Origin: Pseudescherichia sp039594205
GTDB taxonomy: Bacteria > Pseudomonadota > Gammaproteobacteria > Enterobacterales > Enterobacteriaceae
Length of the DNA stretch: 64,000 nucleotides
NCBI GenBank assembly: GCA_039594205.1
Contig: JBCNNW010000003.1
Span: 1-64,000 of the forward strand
Reading direction: 5' to 3'
Below the pieces are notes generated by a model. The model made no database searches, was not told the origin of the DNA, and saw only the letters and a program-made list of their open reading frames with translations. Made by a program: the position numbers and the translations under genes. Below are positions 51,712 to 60,544 of this stretch, piece after piece (position 1 is the first letter of the stretch; each line of letters starts with the position of its first letter).

Positions 51712-52179
51712 ATGAGACAAAATAAACTAATAACCCTATCATTCCTAATGTTCACTTTATCATCAATTTCTTGGCCTACTTTTTCAAAGGCAATTTATCA
51801 TGACGACCTATTATCTAACCAGGACGTGGAGAAGTGCGCCGCCAAACCAGATGAGGAAAGCTATGATTGTTCTGATAAATTGATACAAAACTCAGATAAC
51901 AGCTTACAGGATAGCTTTAAAAAGAAAGTTAAAGAAATTGAATCAGCTAATTATTCGCAATGGTGGATGGGGAGTGAGGAGCAGCGGAAAACCATGAGCG
52001 TAAACTTTGCTAACAGCCAGAAAGCATGGGAGCAGTACAAAATCACCTACTGTAAATCAGCAGCAGCACCCTATGAAAACACGCATGGATATGGTGATAC
52101 GTTATCAAGCTGTTTTATAAACATGAACCGTAAAAGGGTCGCTGAGATAAACATGATCTCTGTTGATTCGGTAAGGTAA
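51712..52179 (+). CDS. LprI-type lysozyme inhibitor-like protein, copy B (diverged)
   Basis: 155-residue exported protein with the same four-Cys layout as its neighbours (VEKCAAKP, YDCSDKL, ITYCKSAA, SSCFINMN) and the shared NYSQWWMGSEEQRKTM and ENTHGYGD segments, but otherwise clearly different. The signal peptide covers about 26 residues (ending TFSKA). It is separated from copy A by 186 bp with an FNR-like half-palindrome near 51629-51645, so it may have its own promoter. It may protect against a different muramidase allele. Confidence 0.72.
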   Translation: MRQNKLITLSFLMFTLSSISWPTFSKAIYHDDLLSNQDVEKCAAKPDEESYDCSDKLIQNSDNSLQDSFKKKVKEIESANYSQWWMGSEEQRKTMSVNFANSQKAWEQYKITYCKSAAAPYENTHGYGDTLSSCFINMNRKRVAEINMISVDSVR

Positions 52180-52193
52180 AAATGGGACACATA

Positions 52194-52634
52194 ATGAAAA
52201 AATATAAGATACTATTTATATTGCTACTTCTTATACCCCAGGTTTCCTTTTCCCAAAGCATAATAAACAACCATGAGGTAGACCTCTGTATCCAAAAATA
52301 TAAGGATGAAAACAGTGAGTGTCTGGAAGACATATCTGACAAGTCAGAGGAAAAGCTGAGGGAGGCATACAGTGCCAAGCTTAAAGAGCTAGAGAACTTC
52401 GACTATAACCAGTGGTGGATAGGCACCAGAGAGCAAAAAGATAACATGCTTAGCCTCTTCAAGAAAAACCAGAAAAACTGGCTCACCTGGCGATACGATT
52501 ATTGCGGATTAGCCACCACTGCAACCCAAAACACCCATGGTTTTGCGAACGCCATTACCGCTTGCACGATAAACTTAAACAACCAAAGAATGAATGAAAT
52601 CAGGATGATTATCCCCAACCCTTCAGAAAATTAA
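52194..52634 (+). CDS. LprI-type lysozyme inhibitor-like protein, copy C
   Basis: 146-residue exported protein. The start at 52194 gives MKKYKILFILLLLIPQVSFSQS; an in-frame ATG at 52182 adds four residues. The mature part is almost the same as copy A (SDKSEEKLREAYSAKLKEL and CTINLNNQRMNEIRMIIP are identical), so A and C are recent duplicates that bracket the diverged copy B. Lies 14 bp after copy B and is followed by the second CueR operator. Confidence 0.76.
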   Translation: MKKYKILFILLLLIPQVSFSQSIINNHEVDLCIQKYKDENSECLEDISDKSEEKLREAYSAKLKELENFDYNQWWIGTREQKDNMLSLFKKNQKNWLTWRYDYCGLATTATQNTHGFANAITACTINLNNQRMNEIRMIIPNPSEN

Positions 52635-52672
52635 CCGTTTACCCGCAGCCAATAGCTCTACCTCCCTTTCAC

Positions 52673-52703
52673 TTGACCTTCACCTTACTGGAAGGTTACG
52701 TTT
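52673..52703 (+). promoter_or_regulatory. CueR operator 2 inside the island
   Basis: TTGACC (52673-52678), a 19-bp spacer containing the dyad ACCTTCA-N7-GGAAGGT, and a -10 position reading ACGTTT. The next 60 bp are similar by eye to those after operator 1, as if both come from one ancestral cueR-copA spacer. It faces the 488-residue propeller gene 310 bp away. The remaining gap to 53012 is AT-rich, with an FNR-like TGACTTAGATCA at 52848 and no gene. Confidence 0.65.
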
Positions 52704-53012
52704 CACCAGACTGCTCACTATTTATTCATGGACTAACCGCTTTAATAAATAAACACCCGTAAACCAAAAATATAACTAATGTGGTCATTATTTAGATTTA
52801 ATTGATTTAATTTTGGCGACGCTTCGGCTGTTGCCCCCGCCTTATTATGACTTAGATCAAAAAAAACAATCTATAAAAAGTACTATTTTTGACACCTACA
52901 CCCTGCCGCTTAGCTAATGAGGACATTAACTTGCCTGCATTACAAATATGCGTAATGACAATGGCTGCGGCAACTTAATAGAAAATCAATACATTAACAA
53001 AATGGAGTATCT

Positions 53013-54479
53013 ATGTGGTCAAATGATGCAGGAAATAGTTTAATAATTGCAGAAGTAAGCGTAACTGAGCAAAAAATAACGCCGTCAGCGGATAACTGTT
53101 TTTACATTACATGGCAGAAGTCTGAATTTTGGGGCTACTCACTGTACATGCAGAAAGTCGACATTAACGGCAATATATTATGGCCTGTAGATTCACCCTC
53201 GATCGAGGGTGTTCTGGTTTACGCCAGAAAAGTAAAGCAGAGTACTGATTACTCCGTCACGATTGATAAGGAGAATAATGTTTATGTCGGTATTGATAGT
53301 GGTTTCATTTCATCTACAGGCGAACCTACTATCGGTGGTAAGGCGGTAGCATGTAAGGTATCACCTGACGGAGAGCTACTTTTTGGCGCTGCCGGAATAA
53401 CAATTTCTGATGCCGACGACATTATATCCCCTCCTGTATTGGCGACGACCGCATCAGATGGCAATATTTCATTTAGCTGGGGCATATCAAATCTGACCGG
53501 GTATCCAGATATTATAGAAACGGTAAAAACAGACACGCAGGGAGATATCATCTGGAGGAGCAAAACGGGACCACTTCCCGCAGGGGATTATTTAACCATT
53601 AACTCACTTCAGCCTTCAAATGAGGGTAGCGTCGTCTTTTCCTACCTCTATACTTCGCCAACTGATGCTGGTCGATCGTTTACTCGTGATTTAAAAGCTA
53701 AAAAATTGAGTGGGGACGATGGTTCTTCCTTATGGGATATGACTGATGATGGCTCAGTATATATTTATACCCATTATGGCAATGCAAAAGGGATAACCAA
53801 TGGCGTTAGTCCCGCAGTATTACCTGATAACCTTGGCGGTTTTTACTTCGCCACCCCCGGATTTGAAGAAGAGAATAATAATCAGATTATTTACCTGCAA
53901 AGAATCAATGCTGATGGCCTACTTAAATATACACAAAATGGTGTAAAAGTTACGAATGAGAATACTAACTCACAATCTGAGCCTGTGCTAAGCCTCGATT
54001 ACGAAGCTCAAGGTCTTTATATTCTATATAGAGTAAGTGTAAGCCACGGCATTCCAGCACAGCTTTATACCGCTGTCGTAGCTCAGTATTTTGATCAGGA
54101 AGGCAACAAGCAGTGGGGTGTGAATGGTATTACCCTTGACGATTACACAACGCCGGAAGGGATTTATAGCGACCCGATTGCAATGCTTGCCTATGATGGG
54201 TCAGCCATGGCCGTATGGATGCCGCCTGTTGCCGCCACTCAGACATACAATGCTCCTATCCGAACGTCACTGATTGACTCTCGTGGCGAATATATATGGG
54301 ATACGGGGTATGTAGATGTGAAAACCAGTGCAACTCAGGCATTGTATGCGGCTGGAACAGTCAATACGGACGATACTTTCTCCGTAATATCGTGGATCGA
54401 TAATATCGAAACGGCACAACCTTACTCTTGCATCCTCCGTGCCCAAAACATTTCCAAAGAGGGCATTTTAGGCCTTTAA
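53013..54479 (+). CDS. PQQ-like beta-propeller repeat protein, unknown function
   Basis: 488-residue protein without signal peptide or membrane helix. Repeated blade endings such as VDINGNILWPVD, TDTQGDIIWRS, QEGNKQWGVNG and SRGEYIWDTG show a propeller of PQQ-like or related type, probably six to eight blades. No catalytic motif recognised. It is AT-rich, has a poor ribosome site (AAAATGGAGT before ATG), is preceded by a CueR operator and followed by a nested hairpin terminator, and is directly upstream of copA. It could be an effector accessory protein or a copper-related propeller; neither is shown. Confidence 0.65.
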   Translation: MWSNDAGNSLIIAEVSVTEQKITPSADNCFYITWQKSEFWGYSLYMQKVDINGNILWPVDSPSIEGVLVYARKVKQSTDYSVTIDKENNVYVGIDSGFISSTGEPTIGGKAVACKVSPDGELLFGAAGITISDADDIISPPVLATTASDGNISFSWGISNLTGYPDIIETVKTDTQGDIIWRSKTGPLPAGDYLTINSLQPSNEGSVVFSYLYTSPTDAGRSFTRDLKAKKLSGDDGSSLWDMTDDGSVYIYTHYGNAKGITNGVSPAVLPDNLGGFYFATPGFEEENNNQIIYLQRINADGLLKYTQNGVKVTNENTNSQSEPVLSLDYEAQGLYILYRVSVSHGIPAQLYTAVVAQYFDQEGNKQWGVNGITLDDYTTPEGIYSDPIAMLAYDGSAMAVWMPPVAATQTYNAPIRTSLIDSRGEYIWDTGYVDVKTSATQALYAAGTVNTDDTFSVISWIDNIETAQPYSCILRAQNISKEGILGL

Positions 54480-54486
54480 GCCATTC

Positions 54487-54538
54487 TCTCTGCTGCAAAT
54501 ACGTCTGTAATTTTCTACAGCACTCTATGCAGCAGAGA
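54487..54538 (+). terminator. Nested hairpin after the propeller gene
   Basis: TCTCTGCTGCA (54487-54497) pairs perfectly with TGCAGCAGAGA (54528-54538), enclosing a second stem CTGTA/TACAG. It separates the island from the copA promoter. Confidence 0.65.
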
Positions 54539-54546
54539 TTCCTTAC

Positions 54547-54577
54547 TTGACCTTCCCCTTAATGGAAGGTTTAAGCT
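54547..54577 (+). promoter_or_regulatory. copAp: CueR-controlled copA promoter (operator 3)
   Basis: -35 TTGACC (54547-54552), a 19-bp spacer, and -10 TAAGCT (54572-54577), with the CueR dyad ACCTTCC-N7-GGAAGGT at 54550-54570. The layout is the same as the E. coli copA promoter. Includes the right copy of the 26-bp direct repeat (54548-54573). Confidence 0.95.
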
Positions 54578-54638
54578 TATAGAGAGTTAGCTAAAATAGC
54601 GGCTCAGACAATCCTACTACATGCACAGGAGTATGATG

Positions 54639-57140
54639 ATGTCCCACACAATTGAACTGGCGCTGGAGGGTCTCTCCTGCGGCCACTGCGTCAAACGGGT
54701 TAAAGAGAGTCTTGAACAGCGGCCCGACGTTGAGCGCGCCGAGGTGACCATTGAGCGCGCGGAAGTCATCGGTAGCGCCGATGCGGATGCGCTGATCGAT
54801 ACCGTTAAACAGGCCGGATACGGGGCGACGCTTAGCCACCCAAAGGCTGATCCGCTGGCAGAGTCATCATCTCCGTCGGAAGCACTGACAGCGGCCGAAA
54901 CTGAGCTTCCGGCAGCGGATGACGCCAACGACAGCCAGCAGCTGTTGTTGAGTGGCATGAGCTGCGCCAGCTGCGTTACCCGAGTGCAGAAAGCCTTGCA
55001 GGCGGTACCCGGCGTAACCCAGGCACGGGTCAACCTGGCGGAGCGCTCTGCGCTGGTGATGGGCAGTGCCTCCGCCGCTGAATTAGTTAACGCGGTGGAG
55101 AAAGCAGGCTACGGTGCGGAGGCGATTGACGACGACGCCACCCGCCGCGAACGCCAGCAGGAGACCGCCGTTGCTACCATGAAACGCTTCCGCTGGCAGG
55201 CGATTGTTGCTCTGCTGGTGGGTATCCCGGTGATGGTCTGGGGGATGGCGGGTGACAATATGATGGTCACTGACGCCAACCGCAGCCTGTGGCTGGCTAT
55301 CGGCCTGATCACCCTTGCGGTGATGGTCTTTGCCGGGGGCCACTTCTACCGCAGCGCGTGGAAAAGCCTGCTCAACCGTACCGCGACCATGGATACGCTG
55401 GTCGCACTGGGTACCGGGGCGGCATGGCTCTACTCAATGAGCGTCAACCTCTGGCCGGCATGGTTCCCGATGGAGGCGCGCCATCTCTACTATGAAGCCA
55501 GCGCGATGATTATCGGCCTGATCAACCTTGGCCATATGCTGGAGGCGCGCGCGCGCCAGCGTTCATCGAAAGCGCTGGAGCGTCTGCTCGATCTCACCCC
55601 GCCCACCGCCAGGGTGGTGACCGATGCAGGAGAGGAGATCGTTCCCCTTGCCGAGGTCCAGCCGGGCATGACCCTGCGCCTGACCACCGGCGATCGGGTT
55701 CCGGTTGATGGCGAGATCGTTCACGGTGAAGCCTGGCTTGATGAGGCGATGCTGACCGGCGAACCCGTTCCGCAGCAGAAGCAGCGGGACGATACGATCC
55801 ACGCCGGGACGGTGGTCTCCGACGGCAGCGTGCTGTTTCGTGCCAGCCGTACCGGCAGCCACACCACCCTCTCGCGGATCGTCCGCCTGGTGCGTCAGGC
55901 CCAGAGCAGCAAGCCGGAAATTGGTCAGCTGGCGGACAGGATCTCCGCGGTCTTCGTGCCGGTTGTGGTCGCCATCGCGCTGATTAGCGGCGCGATCTGG
56001 TACGTTTTTGGGCCTGCGCCGCAGATTGTCTATACCCTGGTGATCGCCACCACGGTGCTGATTATCGCCTGCCCCTGTGCGCTGGGTCTGGCGACGCCAA
56101 TGTCGATTATCTCTGGCGTCGGTCGCGCCGCCGAGTTCGGCGTGCTGGTGCGTGATGCCGATGCACTACAGCGTGCCAGCCAGCTCGATACGCTGGTGTT
56201 TGATAAGACCGGCACCCTTACCGAGGGCCGCCCGCAGGTTACCGCCGTGCTGACCTATGGCGAGCTATCAAGCCAGCAGGCGCTGTGCCTGGCCGCTGCG
56301 CTGGAGCAGGGTTCGAGCCATCCGCTGGCCCGCGCCATTATCGACAAGGCCGGAACGGAGGCTTTGCCTGCGGTGAATAACTTTCGTACCCTGCGCGGGC
56401 TGGGCTTGAGCGGAGAGAGCGAGGGTCGACGTCTGCTGTTGGGCAACCAGGCTTTGCTGAATGAACAGGGTATTGATACCGCCGTGCTGGAGAGCGATAT
56501 CGCCGCACAGGCGGCCACGGGCGCGACGCCGGTGCTGCTGGCGGTGGACGGCAAGGCGGCAGCGCTGTTTGCCATTCGCGATCCGCTGCGTGAAGATAGC
56601 GTAGCGGCACTGCAGCGCCTGCATCAGGCTGGCTATCGTCTGGTAATGCTTACCGGTGACAACGCCGTTACTGCCAACGCTATTGCTAAAGAGGCCGGGA
56701 TCGACGAGGTGATCGCCGGAGTGCTCCCCGATGGCAAAGCCGCCGCGATTCAGACGCTGCAACGCCAGGGCCGTCAGGTCGCCATGGTGGGCGATGGTAT
56801 CAACGATGCTCCGGCACTGGCTCAGGCCGAGGTGGGTATCGCCATGGGCGGCGGCAGCGATGTGGCGATTGAGACCGCCGCTATCACCCTGATGCGCCAC
56901 AGCCTGATGGGCGTGGCGGATGCGCTGGCTGTCTCCCGCGCCACGCTGCGCAACATGAAGCAGAACCTGGTGGGGGCGTTTATCTATAACTCACTGGGCA
57001 TTCCGATTGCCGCCGGGATCCTCTGGCCGCTGACCGGCACGCTGCTAAACCCGGTGGTCGCCGGGGCGGCAATGGCGCTCTCCTCCATTACGGTGGTGAG
57101 CAACGCCAACCGCCTGCTGCGCTTTACGCCTAAAGAGTAG
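54639..57140 (+). CDS. copA: Cu(I)-exporting P1B-type ATPase CopA
   Basis: 833-residue inner-membrane copper exporter. Two N-terminal metal-binding domains (GLSCGHCVKRV and GMSCASCVTRV), eight membrane helices with the CPC site (ACPCALGLATP), TGE in the actuator domain (MLTGEPVP), the phosphorylation site DKTGTLTEG, the SSHPLA His-Pro, and TGDN/GDGINDAPA. Of several in-frame ATGs, 54639 (MSHTIEL) is 7 nt after AGGAG and matches E. coli. ybaS and ybaT, next to copA in E. coli, are absent. Confidence 0.98.
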   Translation: MSHTIELALEGLSCGHCVKRVKESLEQRPDVERAEVTIERAEVIGSADADALIDTVKQAGYGATLSHPKADPLAESSSPSEALTAAETELPAADDANDSQQLLLSGMSCASCVTRVQKALQAVPGVTQARVNLAERSALVMGSASAAELVNAVEKAGYGAEAIDDDATRRERQQETAVATMKRFRWQAIVALLVGIPVMVWGMAGDNMMVTDANRSLWLAIGLITLAVMVFAGGHFYRSAWKSLLNRTATMDTLVALGTGAAWLYSMSVNLWPAWFPMEARHLYYEASAMIIGLINLGHMLEARARQRSSKALERLLDLTPPTARVVTDAGEEIVPLAEVQPGMTLRLTTGDRVPVDGEIVHGEAWLDEAMLTGEPVPQQKQRDDTIHAGTVVSDGSVLFRASRTGSHTTLSRIVRLVRQAQSSKPEIGQLADRISAVFVPVVVAIALISGAIWYVFGPAPQIVYTLVIATTVLIIACPCALGLATPMSIISGVGRAAEFGVLVRDADALQRASQLDTLVFDKTGTLTEGRPQVTAVLTYGELSSQQALCLAAALEQGSSHPLARAIIDKAGTEALPAVNNFRTLRGLGLSGESEGRRLLLGNQALLNEQGIDTAVLESDIAAQAATGATPVLLAVDGKAAALFAIRDPLREDSVAALQRLHQAGYRLVMLTGDNAVTANAIAKEAGIDEVIAGVLPDGKAAAIQTLQRQGRQVAMVGDGINDAPALAQAEVGIAMGGGSDVAIETAAITLMRHSLMGVADALAVSRATLRNMKQNLVGAFIYNSLGIPIAAGILWPLTGTLLNPVVAGAAMALSSITVVSNANRLLRFTPKE

Positions 57141-57196
57141 CGATTTGCACCTTCTCCCGGCTCGCGCTAGCATGCACTTTTCAGCCGGGAGAGCCT

Positions 57197-58006
57197 ATGG
57201 GCCTGTTTAGCCGTTTAAAAATGCTGTTGGGCGCGCTGTATACCCGCACCTATTCGTGGCCCGCGCTGGACGTCACCCTGCCGGGCGGACGCTACCTGCA
57301 CCTGGTCGGCAGCATCCATATGGGTACCTGCGACATGTCTCCCCTGCCGGAGGGGCTACTGCGCAAACTCAAACAGGCCGACGCGCTGATCGTCGAGGCC
57401 GACGTCTCGGTGAGCGGCTCGCCTTTTTCTGAACTTCCTCCGCGCCCGCCGCTGGCCGAGCGGCTGGATCCCGCCCAGCTGGCCGATCTATCCCGTGTGC
57501 TAAACGAGCTTTCCCTGCCGCTGGAGACCTTTGACCAGCAGCCGGCCTGGAAAATCGCTTTGGTGTTGCAGGCGACCCAGGCCCAGCGCCTCGGCCTGCG
57601 CCCCGACTACGGTATCGACTACCAGATGCTACAGGCCGCCCATGACAGGCAGATGCAGGTGATTGAGCTGGAGGGGACAGCGGATCAGGTTAACCTGCTC
57701 TGTCAGCTACCGGAAGATGGTAAAGCGCTGCTGCTGGATACCCTTACCCACTGGCATACCAATGCCCGACTGCTACAGGTGATGTTAAGCTGGTGGCTCA
57801 ATAGCCCCCCTGCCGAGGCGTCACAGTCCCTGCCCTCTACTTTTAGTCAGCCGCTCTACGACGTGCTGATGCACCAGCGTAACCAGGCCTGGTGCAAACG
57901 GCTGCTGGCGCTGCCGCCGGGTCACTATGTGGTAGCGGCAGGTGCGCTACATCTCTACGGCGAGGGAAATTTACCCACCCTGCTGCGGCAGAAAATTAGC
58001 GCCTGA
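57197..58006 (+). CDS. ybaP: TraB/GumN family protein YbaP
   Basis: 269-residue TraB/GumN (Tiki-like) family protein. The two GxxH-type motifs are visible: YLHLVGSIHMGTCDM near residues 38-52 and VVAAGALHLYGEGNLP near 247-262, with the acidic DALIVEADV, which in Tiki proteins form a metal-dependent protease site. It matches E. coli YbaP; its substrate is unknown. Confidence 0.92.
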   Translation: MGLFSRLKMLLGALYTRTYSWPALDVTLPGGRYLHLVGSIHMGTCDMSPLPEGLLRKLKQADALIVEADVSVSGSPFSELPPRPPLAERLDPAQLADLSRVLNELSLPLETFDQQPAWKIALVLQATQAQRLGLRPDYGIDYQMLQAAHDRQMQVIELEGTADQVNLLCQLPEDGKALLLDTLTHWHTNARLLQVMLSWWLNSPPAEASQSLPSTFSQPLYDVLMHQRNQAWCKRLLALPPGHYVVAAGALHLYGEGNLPTLLRQKISA

Positions 58007-58085
58007 ACGGCAAGATGGTACTATTTTTGCGAACGCCGTCAGGCGTATGCTGATTGCTCGATCATCCGAGGTAAGAAGGATTTTT

Positions 58086-58565
58086 ATGACGCCCGCCGTA
58101 AAGTTACTCGAAAAGAATAAGATCCCTTTTCAGCTGCATAGCTACGATCACGATCCCAATGAAACAAACTTTGGCGACGAGGTAGTGCGTAAGCTTGGCC
58201 TCAACCCTGACCAGGTCTACAAGACACTGCTGGTGGCGGTAAACGGTGATATGAAGCAGCTGGCGGTGGCGGTAACGCCGGTGGCAGGTCAGCTGGATCT
58301 GAAAAAGGTAGCGAAAGCGCTGGGGGCGAAGAAGGTTGATATGGCCGATCCGGCTATTGCTCAGCGCACCACCGGTTATCTGGTGGGTGGTATCAGCCCG
58401 CTGGGGCAAAAAAAGCGTCTGCCGACGCTGATCGATGCTCCCGCTGAGGCGTTCACAACGATCTACATCTCCGGCGGCAAACGCGGGCTGGATATTGAGC
58501 TGGCGGCAGGCGATCTGGCAAAGATGCTGGACGCAAAATTCGCCGATATCGCCCGCCGGGATTAA
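58086..58565 (+). CDS. ybaK: Cys-tRNA(Pro)/Cys-tRNA(Cys) deacylase
   Basis: 159-residue editing enzyme of the YbaK/ProX family that removes Cys wrongly attached to tRNA-Pro. KLLEKNKIPFQLHSYDHD at the start, KTLLVAVNGDMKQLAVAVTPVAGQLDLKKVAKALGAKKVDMAD with the essential Lys, and GGISPLGQKKRLPTLID match E. coli YbaK in length and sequence. ATG at 58086 is used; longer reading runs into ybaP. Confidence 0.96.
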   Translation: MTPAVKLLEKNKIPFQLHSYDHDPNETNFGDEVVRKLGLNPDQVYKTLLVAVNGDMKQLAVAVTPVAGQLDLKKVAKALGAKKVDMADPAIAQRTTGYLVGGISPLGQKKRLPTLIDAPAEAFTTIYISGGKRGLDIELAAGDLAKMLDAKFADIARRD

Positions 58566-58579
58566 CAAACCTGCCCGAA

Positions 58580-58676
58580 CCCGTAGGCCGGATAAAACGC
58601 CCTGGCGTCGCCATCCGGCGTTCAGACTCTTACAAACGCCTGATGACGGCTAACGCCTTATCAGACCTACAAAGTG
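58580..58676. repeat. REP/BIME pair between ybaK and ushA
   Basis: CCGTAGGCCGGATAAAACGC...GCCATCCGGCG and CGCCTGATGACGGC...GCCTTATCAGACCTACAAA are two REP units in opposite orientation, downstream of both convergent genes. Confidence 0.85.
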
Positions 58677-58706
58677 CACACCCAGGCATCTCCGTTGCAA
58701 TTAGCG

Positions 58707-60368
58707 TTACTGCCAGTTCACTTCGCCCTGCGGCTCAAGGGTTGCTGCATCCAGCGGTGAATTCTGCTGGATGTACTGCTTCAGCACCTCGGCGTCGATA
58801 AAGCCGGTATTAACGTAGCCAGGTTTATCGTCCAGACGCGGGTAGCCGTCGCCGCCGGTGGCGTTGAAGCTAAGGGTCGCCATACGGTAGGTTTTCGCAG
58901 GGTCGACCGGCTCACCGTTGATCTTCAGATCGTTAAGCTTGCCGTCCGCCATCGTAAAGCTGACGTGGCTAAACTGCGGGTAGGCCCCGGAGTTAGGCTT
59001 CATCTGCGCCACGGCGGTAAGGTAGTCCACCACCTCTTTTCCGGTCATATCGGCATAGACTACAACGTTGCCGAACGGCTGTACCTTCAGCACGTCTTTA
59101 TAGGTGATATCCCCTGCCGCAATGCTGTCGCGGATCCCACCTCCGCTCATCACTGCAAAGCTCGCGCCGGTACGTGCCATCTGCGCGGCCAGGATCAGGT
59201 GCCCGAGATTGGTCTGCACAAAGCGCACCTTGCTGCGATCGCCCTCAAGGGGCGCATTAACCGAGCCAATTTTTACCGCCAGCTGCGCCTTGCCTTTATT
59301 CTGGAACGGCGTCAGCAGCGAGAGCATCTGCGCGTTTTCAGGGATCTCTGGCGCATAGAGCACACGTTCACTCTCGCCATTGTCATAGACGACCTTCTTC
59401 TTCAGGTTAATGGGGATCAGCTGATAGTGCACCAGCTTCATCTCGCCGTTACGGAACTCAAAGTCGGCGCGACCGACATACTTGCCCCACTCGTGCGCCT
59501 GAACGATCCAGATGCCGTTCTGCCGGTCCGGTGCACAGGGCGTGCCCGGCACATAATCTACCTGCTTTTTATTCTCTGACGCCATGCAGACCGGATTCTG
59601 CGAATGACCGCCGACGATCATCGCCAGCGACCCCGCAGGCAGGCTGCGTGCCATTTCAACATCGCCCGGTGCGTTGGAGCCGTGCTCGCCATTATCGTAG
59701 TGTCCCATATGGGTGGTGGCGATCAGAATATCGGGCCGCTCTTTTTCATCCAGACCATTTAGCTCCTGAATGACCAGCTTCGCCTCGTCGGCGGGCTTAC
59801 GGAACTCGATGTCGGTGAAAAACTCTGGATTGCCAATTTTGGCCGTGTCATCGGTAGTCAGGCCGATCACGCCGATTTTCAGATCCTGGCGTTTGAAGAT
59901 AGCCCAGGGCTTAAAGAGACGCTCGCCGGTGCTCTTCTGGTAGATGTTAGCGGACAGGAAGGGAAATTTAGCCCACTTCTCCTGCTGGCGCAGCACCTCC
60001 ATAGGATTATCGAACTCGTGATTGCCCACCGCCATTGCGTCGTAGCCGATGAGATTCATGCCGCGAAAGTCCGGCTCGGCGTCCAGCAGATCGGACTCCG
60101 GCACGCCGGTGTTAATGTCGCCGCCGGAAAGCACCAGTACGCTGCCGCCGTCGGCAGCCACCTCTTTACGGACGCTGTCCACCAGCGTTTTCTGCGCCGC
60201 CAGACCATACTCGCGGTCGTCGCTGCGCCAGAAGTGGCCGTGGTGATCGTTCGTATGCAGGATAGTAATTTTATAGGTTTTATCTTTTTCCCAGGCCTGG
60301 GCGGGCAGACTGGTAAACCCCCACGCGGCGACAAGCGCCAGCGCAATGCCCTGCTTTAACATATTCAT
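58707..60368 (-). CDS. ushA: Periplasmic UDP-sugar hydrolase / 5'-nucleotidase
   Basis: 553-residue periplasmic enzyme. A signal peptide ends AQA before WEKDKTYKITILHTNDHHGHF. The metallophosphatase domain shows NDHHGHF, SGGDINTGVPESD, GNHEFDNP, TTHMGHY and GGHSQNPV; the C-terminal nucleotide-binding domain includes SGGGIRDSI, QPFGNVVVY and FNATGGDGYPRLD. It breaks down external UDP-sugars and nucleotides for uptake. Start at 60368, with GGGAGAGA upstream; a longer in-frame start lies beyond the promoter. Confidence 0.97.
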   Translation of the reverse strand: MNMLKQGIALALVAAWGFTSLPAQAWEKDKTYKITILHTNDHHGHFWRSDDREYGLAAQKTLVDSVRKEVAADGGSVLVLSGGDINTGVPESDLLDAEPDFRGMNLIGYDAMAVGNHEFDNPMEVLRQQEKWAKFPFLSANIYQKSTGERLFKPWAIFKRQDLKIGVIGLTTDDTAKIGNPEFFTDIEFRKPADEAKLVIQELNGLDEKERPDILIATTHMGHYDNGEHGSNAPGDVEMARSLPAGSLAMIVGGHSQNPVCMASENKKQVDYVPGTPCAPDRQNGIWIVQAHEWGKYVGRADFEFRNGEMKLVHYQLIPINLKKKVVYDNGESERVLYAPEIPENAQMLSLLTPFQNKGKAQLAVKIGSVNAPLEGDRSKVRFVQTNLGHLILAAQMARTGASFAVMSGGGIRDSIAAGDITYKDVLKVQPFGNVVVYADMTGKEVVDYLTAVAQMKPNSGAYPQFSHVSFTMADGKLNDLKINGEPVDPAKTYRMATLSFNATGGDGYPRLDDKPGYVNTGFIDAEVLKQYIQQNSPLDAATLEPQGEVNWQ

Positions 60369-60544
60369 TTCTCTCTCCCTGATGACATAACACACGCAAA
60401 AGTAGCGCGGGGACAGAGAATAAACAAATAGGATTTTATGTCTGCGACTTCCCTCAAAGAGTCGGGACGCGTATCTTAGTTTGCTAATAATCAGAACGCG
60501 TGCACACCTCCCGCACTCCAATAAAAGACAAAAAGTGACATTTT

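Noticed and set aside
49881..54573. Transposon or IS bounded by the 26-bp repeats
   Set aside because: The repeats are direct, consist of the CueR operator, and no transposase or terminal inverted repeats are present.
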